From contig JALUZX010000464.1 of NCBI GenBank assembly GCA_027011425.1, positions 1 through 8,213 on the forward strand: DNA of 8,213 nt, given 5' to 3'. A program made the translations under genes and the position numbers. The notes under the pieces were generated by a model. The model searched no databases and was not told the DNA's origin. It worked only from the letters and a program-made list of their open reading frames with translations. The DNA comes from Planctomycetota bacterium (lineage in GTDB: Bacteria > Planctomycetota > UBA1135 > JALUZX01). This document shows, in pieces, positions 1-6,526 of the stretch (position 1 is its first letter; each line of letters starts with the position of its first letter).

Positions 1-497
1 CCGAAGATGGAGTCCAGCTTGTTTTTGGCCCGGTCCTGGTATTGCTCGTCCATCCCCAGGTCTCCACCACCCTCGGTCTCGGCCTTGGAGAAGGTCTCCA
101 CCAGCTTCTTGGCCGTTTCCGTGGCGTAGAGCCGCACCATCCCCACGGTCGTCTTGTCGTCGAAGAGGATCGTGAGCAAGGTCCTGTCCCCTACCAGGGT
201 GAGCTGGATGTTGTCCTTTGAACCCTGGTGGAAGAGGGCGCTGAACTCCTCTTCCCCCAGCAGGCGGGCCATCTCCTTGGTGGCCGCAAAGGAGCCTGCC
301 ACGAGAGCGGAGATGGTATCCATGTTGATGTCCCGGAGTTCCCCTTTCCGGGTCACCAGGTGTCCTTCCTTGTCGACCAGGAGGACGCACTTGGCCCCCG
401 ACAGCCGGAGGAACTCGGTGAGGATCTTGTCGATCTTCTGGATGTCTTTCTCGTAGAAAACCAGCCTGTCGGCCCGCAGTTTTTCATTGGCGTTCAT
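1..497 (-). CDS. Roadblock/LC7 domain protein (MglB-like), 3' end cut by window edge
   Basis: Reading the minus strand from the ATG at 497 gives 165 residues with no stop before the window edge, so the C-terminus is missing. The protein begins MNANEKLRADRLVFYEKDIQ and then follows the Roadblock/LC7 pattern: an opening helix (KIDKILTEFLRLSG), a beta strand pair (AKCVLLVDKEGHLVTRKGE), a central helix (ISALVAGSFAATKEMARLLG), and a second sheet half (FSALFHQGSKDNIQLTLVGD, then LLTILFDDKT) with a final helix. An acidic Gly-rich stretch (ETEGGGDLGMDE) follows. The family includes MglB, the GTPase-activating partner of MglA in Myxococcus and Thermus, so a regulatory or scaffold role on the GTPase just upstream in the operon is likely but inferred. 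The start has a good Shine-Dalgarno (AAGGAG, 504-509, 6 bases before the ATG) and lies 23 bases after the GTPase stop. This is the last gene of the cluster visible here. Family call is strong; role is inferred. Confidence 0.88.
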   Translation of the reverse strand, partial: MNANEKLRADRLVFYEKDIQKIDKILTEFLRLSGAKCVLLVDKEGHLVTRKGELRDINMDTISALVAGSFAATKEMARLLGEEEFSALFHQGSKDNIQLTLVGDRTLLTILFDDKTTVGMVRLYATETAKKLVETFSKAETEGGGDLGMDEQYQDRAKNKLDSIF

Positions 498-520
498 GGG
501 TCGCTCCTTTTCCAGGCGGG

Positions 521-1525
521 TCACTTGTTGTTCATGAAGAAGAGGACGTAACCCGCCCCCGCCGCAGCCAGAACAAGGAAAAGCAGAAGCGCTACGAAGA
601 GCCCGGAGGAACTCTTTCCCGCCGCCGCCACCGCTTCCTGCCCCCTGGGGGCGCGGGCGGGCGCCTGCTGGGGAGCCCGGGCCCTTCCCCGGGCCGCCGT
701 TCCGGCCGGCATTCTGGCCCCCTGGGCGCGGGCGCCGGCCTGGCGGGCTGCGGCGGGCCTCTGCTGCTGGGTCTTGGCGCGGGCCGCGGTCCTTCCCTTT
801 CCGCCCGCCGCGGTCGCCTGCTTACCCTTGGTCGTCCTGGGCTGAGGGGCGGCCTTCCTCGAGGCGGCGGCACCCGCCTGGGAAGCGGCCGGCGCCGCGG
901 CCTTGGGGGCCATGGCGGTACGGGGCTTGGGAGAGCCCTTGTCGATCCTGTTGATCGTTTCCAGGACCATGCTGGCCAGGACTTTCAAGGTCGGGAAGAC
1001 CCCTTCGCCCGTGACGGCCACGGCTTCGAAAGTGGGCACGCCGAACTTATTGATCTTCTTCTCCAGCTCCTCCACGGGGAGGGCGTTGGGAAGGTCCCTC
1101 TTGTTCCACTGGATGACGTGGGGGAGATCCGCCAGGTCCTTGCCGTACTCCTTGAGGTTTTCCTCCAGGTTGGCGTAGGACTCCAGGTTCTCCTCCATCT
1201 TCTCCGGGTCGGAATCGGCCACGAAGATGACCCCGTCCACCCCCTGGAGGACGAGTTTCCTGGTGGAGTTGTAATACACCTGGCCCGGGACGGTATAGAG
1301 CTGGAACTTGGTCCGCATCCCGGCGATGTTCCCCAGGTCCAGCGGCATGAAGTCGAAAAAGAGGGTCCGGTCTCCATCGGTGGAGATGGAAGTAAGGTCC
1401 CCCTTGTTCTCCTCGGGCGCCTTCTGGTGGACGATCTCGAGATTCGTGGTCTTGCCACTCATCCCGGGACCGTAATAGACGATCTTGCAGTTCACTTCCT
1501 TGAGGGCGAAATTGATTTGAACCAT
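521..1525 (-). CDS. MglA-family Ras-like small GTPase with basic linker and C-terminal membrane anchor
   Basis: The protein has 334 residues. Residues 1-195 are a full MglA-type GTPase: P-loop GPGMSGKT (19-26), Arg53-Thr54 in switch I (DRTLFFDF), TVPGQ (78-82) in place of the Ras DxxGQ, and NKRD (141-144) for guanine specificity. These positions match my recollection of Myxococcus MglA numbering, including intrinsic Arg53 and Gln82, so GTP hydrolysis should be intact. MglA proteins normally end near residue 195. Here a 110-residue Ala/Pro/Arg/Lys/Gln-rich linker follows (about 197-306) with more than 20 basic residues and almost no acidic ones, then one hydrophobic span (about 309-330, LFVALLLFLVLAAAGAGYVL) and the tail FFMNNK. 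There is no N-terminal signal, so it should be tail-anchored with the GTPase domain in the cytoplasm. The ATG is preceded by AGGAGA at 1535-1540. It sits between two Roadblock genes, its expected partners. Family call is very secure; membrane tethering is strongly suggested by sequence. Confidence 0.95.
   Translation of the reverse strand: MVQINFALKEVNCKIVYYGPGMSGKTTNLEIVHQKAPEENKGDLTSISTDGDRTLFFDFMPLDLGNIAGMRTKFQLYTVPGQVYYNSTRKLVLQGVDGVIFVADSDPEKMEENLESYANLEENLKEYGKDLADLPHVIQWNKRDLPNALPVEELEKKINKFGVPTFEAVAVTGEGVFPTLKVLASMVLETINRIDKGSPKPRTAMAPKAAAPAASQAGAAASRKAAPQPRTTKGKQATAAGGKGRTAARAKTQQQRPAAARQAGARAQGARMPAGTAARGRARAPQQAPARAPRGQEAVAAAGKSSSGLFVALLLFLVLAAAGAGYVLFFMNNK
536..937 (-). other. Low-complexity basic linker plus tail-anchor segment of the GTPase
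   Basis: This is the 3' part of the GTPase gene. Bases 608-937 encode the Ala/Pro/Arg/Lys/Gln-rich linker, with motifs such as AAAP, AARA, RAPQQAPARAPR and GGKGR; bases 536-607 encode the hydrophobic tail. The composition resembles histone H1-like tails, which could bind DNA or an acidic membrane surface, but it shows no folded domain. The stretch is extremely G/C rich, which accounts for overlapping open frames in this interval. The reading frame stays open through it into a sensible membrane span and stop, which argues that it is truly translated and not a frameshift artefact. Confidence 0.8.
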
Positions 1526-1568
1526 CTTCCCGATTCTCCTGTCCAGACCCCGATCAGGACATTTGAGC

Positions 1569-1922
1569 CTATACCTCGATCTTGATGATCTTCTTGAGTT
1601 TCCGTGCCACGCTCATGATCTCGACCAACGTCAGGTCGATGTTGATAAACTGGTCCGCTACCACGACCAGGTAGGCGTCTTCCAGGTTCACCAGGATCAC
1701 CTTCCCGTGGGTCGATGTGATGATGAACCTCTGGAAGGATTCGATTCCGCACTCCTTCAAGGCCCGGCTCGTGGTGGCGATGAGAAAGGAGGAGAGGGCG
1801 GAGACGACCTCTTCCTTGAGACTCGGGTCCAGGGCGGACCTGACCAGGATTCCGTCCCTGGTCACTACGGCGCTTCCCTTGACCCCGACGGCCGAATTGA
1901 GTTCGGAAAGGATCTTCTCCAT
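1569..1922 (-). CDS. Roadblock/LC7 domain protein (MglB-like, single domain)
   Basis: This 117-residue protein is about the length of one Roadblock/LC7 domain. It shows the expected order: helix 1 (MEKILSELNSAVG), strands 1-2 (VKGSAVVTRDGILVRSAL), a central helix (KEEVVSALSSFLIATTSRAL), strands 3-5 (FQRFIITSTHGKVILVNLED, then AYLVVVAD) and a last helix (LTLVEIMSVARKLKKII). MglB proteins of this fold form dimers that bind MglA and stimulate GTP hydrolysis; Roadblock proteins can also be scaffolds. It lies 43 bases upstream of the MglA-like gene, like the mglB-mglA order in known systems, which makes it the best candidate for the direct GTPase partner. The ATG follows the upstream TPR gene's stop by three bases (TGA GGG ATG). 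An A/G-rich stretch about 9 bases before the ATG lies inside the end of that gene, so translation is probably coupled. Family secure; GAP activity inferred. Confidence 0.92.
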   Translation of the reverse strand: MEKILSELNSAVGVKGSAVVTRDGILVRSALDPSLKEEVVSALSSFLIATTSRALKECGIESFQRFIITSTHGKVILVNLEDAYLVVVADQFINIDLTLVEIMSVARKLKKIIKIEV

Positions 1923-1925
1923 CCC

Positions 1926-3041
1926 TCACCGCCCCCCTTCACTGTTTGCCACATACAGGGAACTGGCCACCATGTCCTGCATCAGCGAGAGGACCCGGTC
2001 CACCCGTGACCCCTTGTCCACAAGGACCGAAGATGTGACGTCCCCCAGGCAGCAGATCAGGAAGTGGCCGAAAGGCCCTTCCACGATCCCCTTGTTGAAA
2101 TTCCCGATATCCATCCGGCGGGAGGCCCTCTGGGCGGAGCGGGAGATTACGCGGGCCGCCCTAAGAAAGGGGTCCCGTGCGTCCCGGATCTCCCCCCGGA
2201 CCAGGGCCTTGGAGCCCTTGATATAGGCCGCTTTCTGGACCCCCTCCAGCGAGGCGATCTGGGCCAGGGATTTCTTGATCCCCATCAGGGCCTGTTCCGG
2301 CGCGAGGGAATAGGCCTTGTGCCCGCTGCCGGGAGGGCCGTAGGCCAGGGCGCCCTTCTCCTCCACGGCCCGGAAGAGGACCTCCAGGTCGTCCTCCCGG
2401 GAGGTCTTGGTGGAGACTTCCTGCCAGAGGGCCTCCACCTCCTTCTCCCCCGGGAACATCCCCCGGAGTTTCTCCAGGTATTCCTGGGCCTGTCCGATGG
2501 CCCCCACCCTGTAGAAGACCTCGGAAAGGAGCCGCAAAGCCGCCCCCGACGCGGGATTCAAGGCCAGGGCCTTCTTGAGGCACCGCACCGCCTCCAGGCC
2601 GTCCTGGGCGGTCAGGTCCCGGTAAAAGTTCTTGAGCCTCGCCCGGGCCAGGACCAGCCAGGTGCCGTCGTCCTCGGGGAACCTGCGCAGGCATTCCTCG
2701 CAGGTTCCCTGGACGGAACCGAAATCCCCCAGCTCCATGTAGATCGAAGCCAGTTCCCTGTAAAGGATCGGGGCGGGGGACTTGTTGATCCGGCTCCGCA
2801 GGTCCCGGATGCGGTGGTTGAGCTTGGACTTCTTTCCGAATTTCAGGACCCGTTTCAGCTCTTCCGAGTTCGGGAAGAGAGCGAGCCCCTCCTCGGCCAC
2901 ACGCAGGGTCTGGTCCACCATTCCCAGGTTGATGTAGACCTGGGCCATGTCCACGTACGTGGAGGGAGAGGGAGCTTCCCTGGCCTTCTTCTCGAGACGG
3001 GCCAGCTCCCTCGATATCTTGAAACGCTGAAGGATGTTCAC
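1926..3041 (-). CDS. TPR protein with C-terminal Roadblock-like domain
   Basis: I choose the GTG at 3041 (371 residues) because GGAGGG lies 9 bases before it; a GTG at 3068 in the same frame adds 9 residues but has no ribosome binding site. The first half consists of TPR-like helix pairs: one around residues 28-62 (TYVDMAQVYINLGMVDQTL), one around 92-122 (LYRELASIYMELGDFGSVQG), and others around 146-200 (GLEAVRCLKKALALNP and ALRLLSEVFYRVGAIGQAQE). After a Gly/Pro linker, about residues 250-360 resemble a Roadblock/LC7 domain: a helix, EGVQKAAYIKGSKALVRG, a helix with SAQRASRRMDIG, then GIVEGPFGHFLICCLGD and a terminal helix. There is no signal peptide or membrane span, so it should be cytoplasmic. 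It may link the membrane receptor's TPR region to the Roadblock/GTPase pair; this is inference. TPR call is good; the Roadblock call is a weaker structural match judged by eye. Confidence 0.85.
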   Translation of the reverse strand: MNILQRFKISRELARLEKKAREAPSPSTYVDMAQVYINLGMVDQTLRVAEEGLALFPNSEELKRVLKFGKKSKLNHRIRDLRSRINKSPAPILYRELASIYMELGDFGSVQGTCEECLRRFPEDDGTWLVLARARLKNFYRDLTAQDGLEAVRCLKKALALNPASGAALRLLSEVFYRVGAIGQAQEYLEKLRGMFPGEKEVEALWQEVSTKTSREDDLEVLFRAVEEKGALAYGPPGSGHKAYSLAPEQALMGIKKSLAQIASLEGVQKAAYIKGSKALVRGEIRDARDPFLRAARVISRSAQRASRRMDIGNFNKGIVEGPFGHFLICCLGDVTSSVLVDKGSRVDRVLSLMQDMVASSLYVANSEGGR

Positions 3042-3050
3042 GATCCTCTT

Positions 3051-3056
3051 CCCTCC
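3051..3056 (-). promoter_or_regulatory. Ribosome binding site deciding the GTG start at 3041
   Basis: The minus strand reads GGAGGG here, 9 bases before the GTG at 3041. The upstream in-frame GTG at 3068 is preceded by GATAAGTAG, which has no Shine-Dalgarno character. This favours the shorter protein. Confidence 0.55.
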
Positions 3057-3139
3057 AATCCCGGCCACCTACTTATCGGCAGGAAGAACCTCTCAGTTGA
3101 AACGGCCTCCCCGGAAAATCCTCCCATTTCCTCCAGTAT

Positions 3140-6100
3140 CTAGGGGAACACGTAGACTTTTCTGTTCATGCACGTAACGAGCATCTTTCCCGATTCCACC
3201 TCCAGGGGCGGGACCACCCTGCCCGGGAAGGGATATTCCCAGAGGGGCACAAGGGTGTCCGGATCGAGACAGAGCAGAGAGTCTCCCTTTTTCTTCTCTC
3301 CCGTGCACACGTAGAGACGTCCCCCGCTGAGGACGGGACCGGCGGAAATCCTCTTCTTCAGGTCGAACTCCCGGGTCACTTCACCGGAAACAAGGTTCAA
3401 CCGGAAAAGGAGACCGTCCTCCCGGCCCACCACCACGGTGTTTCCCCCCTCGCTCATCAAGGTCGACTTTCTCAGGGAAACCCTCTGGTCGAAGACCCAA
3501 ACCTTGTCCCCTCCCTCCAAGTGGAAACAATGGACCTTCCCGTCCATGGCGGCCACCAGCAGGTAGTCCCCCTGGGCGAGAGGCCTGGAGCGTATGGATC
3601 CCCCGGCCGAGTAGACTTCGCGCCTGGCCCCCGAGGTCAGGTCCAGGGCCGCGACCACCCCCGTATCCAACGGCACAAGAACTCTTGAACCGTATAGAAT
3701 GGGCTGCGCCCGGACTCCGCCCCCCACAGCGACGCTCCACACAGGCTTCCCATTCTCCGGGTCGAGAAGGTAGACCCGTCCCTTCGTGGTGGCGAAAATC
3801 ACCCCCTCCGGCGTAACGAGGGGCGGAACCTTGGTGACTCCTGCCACGGGAGTCCTCCAGACATTCTTCCCCGTAAACAGGTCTACGCACCGGGCCATCT
3901 TGCCGCTCGTTCCGAAATACACCTTCCCCCCCCGGACGGTGGGACCGCCGGTGACCTCGGAAAGCCCCGGAAGTTCCAGGACCCAGGCCTGCTTTCCCGC
4001 CCGGTCCAGTCCGGCCAGGCGCCCCCCCGCAAGGCCGGCGACCAGGAAACCGCCTTCCCCGGCGGCGGCCAGGGCCGGAGGAGAGGAGAGCCTTACCTCC
4101 CTCTCCGGCTCCAGGGCCAGGGAGAACTTGAGGGGAGACCCCATGGCCGGGTCGATGGTCTTCTTCAAGGGCCGGAAGCCCTTCTTCCTGAGTTCCACCG
4201 CCACCTTGTTCCGCGCGGGAATGCCCAGGGTGCAGGGTGTCTCGAGCGGCTTCCCGCCCGAGTCCTTCAAAGGCTTGCCCCCGGCCCAGACCTCCGCGCC
4301 GGAGGGCCTGGAGAGGATCCGCACGGGGATCTCCAGGGATTGGGCCAAAGGGCTGAAGGAGTATTTCTCCAGGATGGTCCTTCCCTGGAGCCAGGCAAGA
4401 TGGTATTCCCCCTTCCGCAGGAAAGTATCCATCTTCTTTTTGGCCATCTCCGCCCCTTTCAGGTAAGCGCGGAGATCCCTGAGACCGGAGTTCAAGCCAA
4501 CCGACTCAGCCCAGGCGAAGTCCTGGGGCTGCCCCGCCTCTTTCACCAGCCGGGCCGATTCCTCCAGGGCGGCCAGGGCCCCCACAAGGTCCCGCTTGTC
4601 CCGGCCCAGTTCCTCGTAGCGCCTGAAGAGTTTCTTGTAGGCGGCCCGTTTCCTGGCGAGGGCCGCCTCCAGGGCGGCTTTCCTGGCGGCCTCCTGCCTC
4701 TTCCACGCCTCTTCCTTCTCGTGGATGTTCTCCAGGTCCTGCTTGACCGTGGAGCGCATGAGAGAGAGAGGATACTTGTTGAGGAAATTCTCGTAGAGAC
4801 CCGCCGCGCCCGCGAAATCCTTCCGCTCCAGGTAGGGCGCCGGGTCGATATCCGCGTAGGCGGCCCGGGCGTTCATCTCGTACCACGTATACAATGCCCC
4901 CAGGGCCCCCAGGAGGAGCACCACCGCGATCAGGGCCGTGATCCCCCTCTTCCTGGATCGAGCCCGCTCCTCCTGCTGGTAGAGCTGGCGGACCCTCTCG
5001 GAGACGTCCTTGCGGTCCTTGTCGATGAGCAGGATCTTCTGGAGATACTTGATGGCGCCCATCAGGTCCTTGCGGCGGATCAGTTCCTCCGCGAGAACCT
5101 CGTAGAGTTCCAGGACTCTGCGGGTGTCTCCCGCCTTGGAGTGGATCGTCACCAGGGCCTTGATCAACTCCAGGTCCCCGGGGCTCACCTCCAGCAGGTT
5201 CTCCACCACCGACCGGGCCCGCTCGAACTCCTCCATCTCCACGTAGATTTCGATGAGAGTCCGGCCCTCGGCGATGGGGTCCAGGTCCAGCTTCTTGCCT
5301 TCCTCCCCCGAGGAAAGGGAGAGAAAGACCAGCTTCTCCCTGGCCTCGAGATCGGTGGGGATCAGGGTCACCAGTTTCTTGAGGGTCTTGAGGGCCTCTC
5401 CCTCTTTCCCCAGGGCGATCATGTCCTCGGCGTAGAACTTGTAATGGGCCGAGGCTCTCTCCAGCTCCTGGATGGACTCGTAGGCCTGGGCCGTGGAGAG
5501 ATGGATCTCCGCCCCCCCCACGCCCATGGAGGCAGCCCTTTCCAGCAGGTTGATTCCGTCCTGGATCCTTCCCTCGGCGATACACTCGTTGGCGTTCTCC
5601 ACCATCGCTTCTGGACCGAGGACCTGCACGAGCCCCTGGTCGATGAGGGTGGCCAGCGTCTTGAAGACATGGAAGGGGGAGAACCCGGTGATCTCCACGA
5701 TCCGCTTGACCGTTCGTTTCCCGTCCACCAGGTCGAAGACGGAGAGGGTCATGTCGTCCAGGTCCATCAGGTTGACCTGGGAGAGATCCACCGCCGGCGT
5801 GAGGATTTCGTCCTCCCCGCTGATCCTGGTCTGGATCACGGACCACTCGTCCATCCGGCGGGCCGCTTCCATGATCAAGGAGTCGGGGTTGAAGAAGAAG
5901 GACTCGTCGATCACCCCTTCCTTGCCGGGCAGTTCCGTGGCCCCCTCGAAGAACTCGAACCGGGCCTCCTTCCAGAAGAAGAGGTCGTAGATCTCCTCTT
6001 CCATCTTCTGGGAAAAGACCTTGAGGTACTCCCCCTGAGCCAGATTTCCCACCTTCTCCAGGGCCATGGGGAAGGGGCATTCGTGGGCATTGGCGTAATC

Positions 6101-6334
6101 CTTGGCCTTGGCGACCATGTCCTCCGAAACCCTCCCCGTGCGCACCAGGTGCTCCAGCACCTTGTCCGGAAAGGTATAGGGGTTGAAATGGAGCGTTACG
6201 CCGCGGGGTTCGAAATAGAGGGCCCTCCACGCTGTGTGGGAAAAGATGCTCAGAATGCCCGTCTTCTGGTTGAGGACGAGCATCTGGAACACTTGGGCCA
6301 GGTCGACACTCGCTAGATCACCCTTCAGGGCCAT
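3140..6334 (-). CDS. Single-span membrane protein: PATAN/DUF4388 - TPR - TM - PEGA - PQQ-type beta-propeller
   Basis: This protein has 1064 residues. The frame is open further upstream to 6598, but homology begins at MALKGDLASVDLAQVFQMLV, the typical start of a PATAN/DUF4388 domain, and GGGAAGG lies 7 bases before this ATG. Order: PATAN/DUF4388 (about 1-130); a winged-helix-like part (about 195-240, DLVDGKRTVKRIVEITGFSP); TPR-like helices (about 245-450); a basic patch (RARSRKRG) and one membrane span (about 464-484, GITALIAVVLLLGALGALYT); a charged coiled coil (about 530-578); a PEGA domain (about 668-742, RILSRPSGAEVWAGGKPL); and PQQ/WD40-like propeller repeats (about 755-1064), about eight, with blade motifs such as GKVYFGTSG, GRVYLLDPENGKPVWS and GKVHCFHLEGGDKVW. 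The basic residues before the span predict N-terminus inside and PEGA/propeller outside (periplasm). No kinase, cyclase or enzyme motif is visible. It heads the GTPase cluster, so a receptor or scaffold role is plausible but inferred; ligand unknown. Confidence 0.92.
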   Translation of the reverse strand: MALKGDLASVDLAQVFQMLVLNQKTGILSIFSHTAWRALYFEPRGVTLHFNPYTFPDKVLEHLVRTGRVSEDMVAKAKDYANAHECPFPMALEKVGNLAQGEYLKVFSQKMEEEIYDLFFWKEARFEFFEGATELPGKEGVIDESFFFNPDSLIMEAARRMDEWSVIQTRISGEDEILTPAVDLSQVNLMDLDDMTLSVFDLVDGKRTVKRIVEITGFSPFHVFKTLATLIDQGLVQVLGPEAMVENANECIAEGRIQDGINLLERAASMGVGGAEIHLSTAQAYESIQELERASAHYKFYAEDMIALGKEGEALKTLKKLVTLIPTDLEAREKLVFLSLSSGEEGKKLDLDPIAEGRTLIEIYVEMEEFERARSVVENLLEVSPGDLELIKALVTIHSKAGDTRRVLELYEVLAEELIRRKDLMGAIKYLQKILLIDKDRKDVSERVRQLYQQEERARSRKRGITALIAVVLLLGALGALYTWYEMNARAAYADIDPAPYLERKDFAGAAGLYENFLNKYPLSLMRSTVKQDLENIHEKEEAWKRQEAARKAALEAALARKRAAYKKLFRRYEELGRDKRDLVGALAALEESARLVKEAGQPQDFAWAESVGLNSGLRDLRAYLKGAEMAKKKMDTFLRKGEYHLAWLQGRTILEKYSFSPLAQSLEIPVRILSRPSGAEVWAGGKPLKDSGGKPLETPCTLGIPARNKVAVELRKKGFRPLKKTIDPAMGSPLKFSLALEPEREVRLSSPPALAAAGEGGFLVAGLAGGRLAGLDRAGKQAWVLELPGLSEVTGGPTVRGGKVYFGTSGKMARCVDLFTGKNVWRTPVAGVTKVPPLVTPEGVIFATTKGRVYLLDPENGKPVWSVAVGGGVRAQPILYGSRVLVPLDTGVVAALDLTSGARREVYSAGGSIRSRPLAQGDYLLVAAMDGKVHCFHLEGGDKVWVFDQRVSLRKSTLMSEGGNTVVVGREDGLLFRLNLVSGEVTREFDLKKRISAGPVLSGGRLYVCTGEKKKGDSLLCLDPDTLVPLWEYPFPGRVVPPLEVESGKMLVTCMNRKVYVFP

Positions 6335-6341
6335 GGCAGGG

Positions 6342-6348
6342 CCTTCCC
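6342..6348 (-). promoter_or_regulatory. Ribosome binding site supporting the 6334 start
   Basis: The minus strand reads GGGAAGG, 7 bases before the ATG at 6334. This supports the 1064-residue protein over the 88-residue longer frame, whose extra residues are Pro/Gly/Arg-rich and look like translated intergenic sequence. Confidence 0.6.
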
Positions 6349-6393
6349 GTCCGCCAAGGGGCGCGCCCTGGGGCCCGCCCCAACCACAGAACT

Positions 6394-6412
6394 CCCCCGG
6401 ACTCCCCGGGGG
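6394..6412. repeat. GC-only inverted repeat in the intergenic region
   Basis: CCCCCGG (6394-6400) and CCGGGGG (6406-6412) can pair as a 7-base stem with the 5-base loop ACTCC. On the minus strand the same place reads as a direct repeat of CCGGGGAGT and CCGGGGGAGT. No T-run follows on either strand, so it is not a standard intrinsic terminator. It would lie in the 5' leader of the receptor mRNA if transcription starts upstream of it. Confidence 0.5.
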
Positions 6413-6449
6413 CTCCCGTAGATTGGGTATCGACGTGGAAGGCCTTGGA

Positions 6450-6464
6450 CCTGAATCCTTCAGG
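6450..6464. repeat. Short inverted repeat CCTGAA-TCC-TTCAGG
   Basis: A perfect 6-base stem with a 3-base loop, followed on the plus strand by a run of G. It could be an operator half-site pair or a small leader hairpin of the minus-strand gene. It is short enough to occur by chance. Confidence 0.4.
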
Positions 6465-6526
6465 GGGGGCAAATGAAGCCAAAAGGCGAGATTTTCGTTC
6501 CCTGGGCGGCGGCGGGAAGAGATCCT

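Noticed and set aside
590..940. Frameshift or assembly artefact at the end of the GTPase gene
   Set aside because: The frame remains open through the whole low-complexity part and ends in a well-formed membrane span and stop just before a well-placed ribosome binding site for the next gene.
2064..3143. 359-codon plus-strand frame opposite the TPR-Roadblock gene
   Set aside because: Low-complexity Gly/Leu/Pro/Gln translation with no motif; the minus frame encodes recognisable TPR repeats.
4340..6316. 658-codon open frame on the plus strand, antisense to the receptor gene
   Set aside because: It is a shadow of the GC-biased receptor gene: the translation is rich in Gly, Leu, Pro, Arg and His with no domain pattern, whereas the minus frame gives clear PATAN, TPR and transmembrane features.
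6394..6412. Intrinsic terminator
   Set aside because: The GC stem is not followed by a T-run on either strand and it lies between two divergent starts, where no transcript needs to end.
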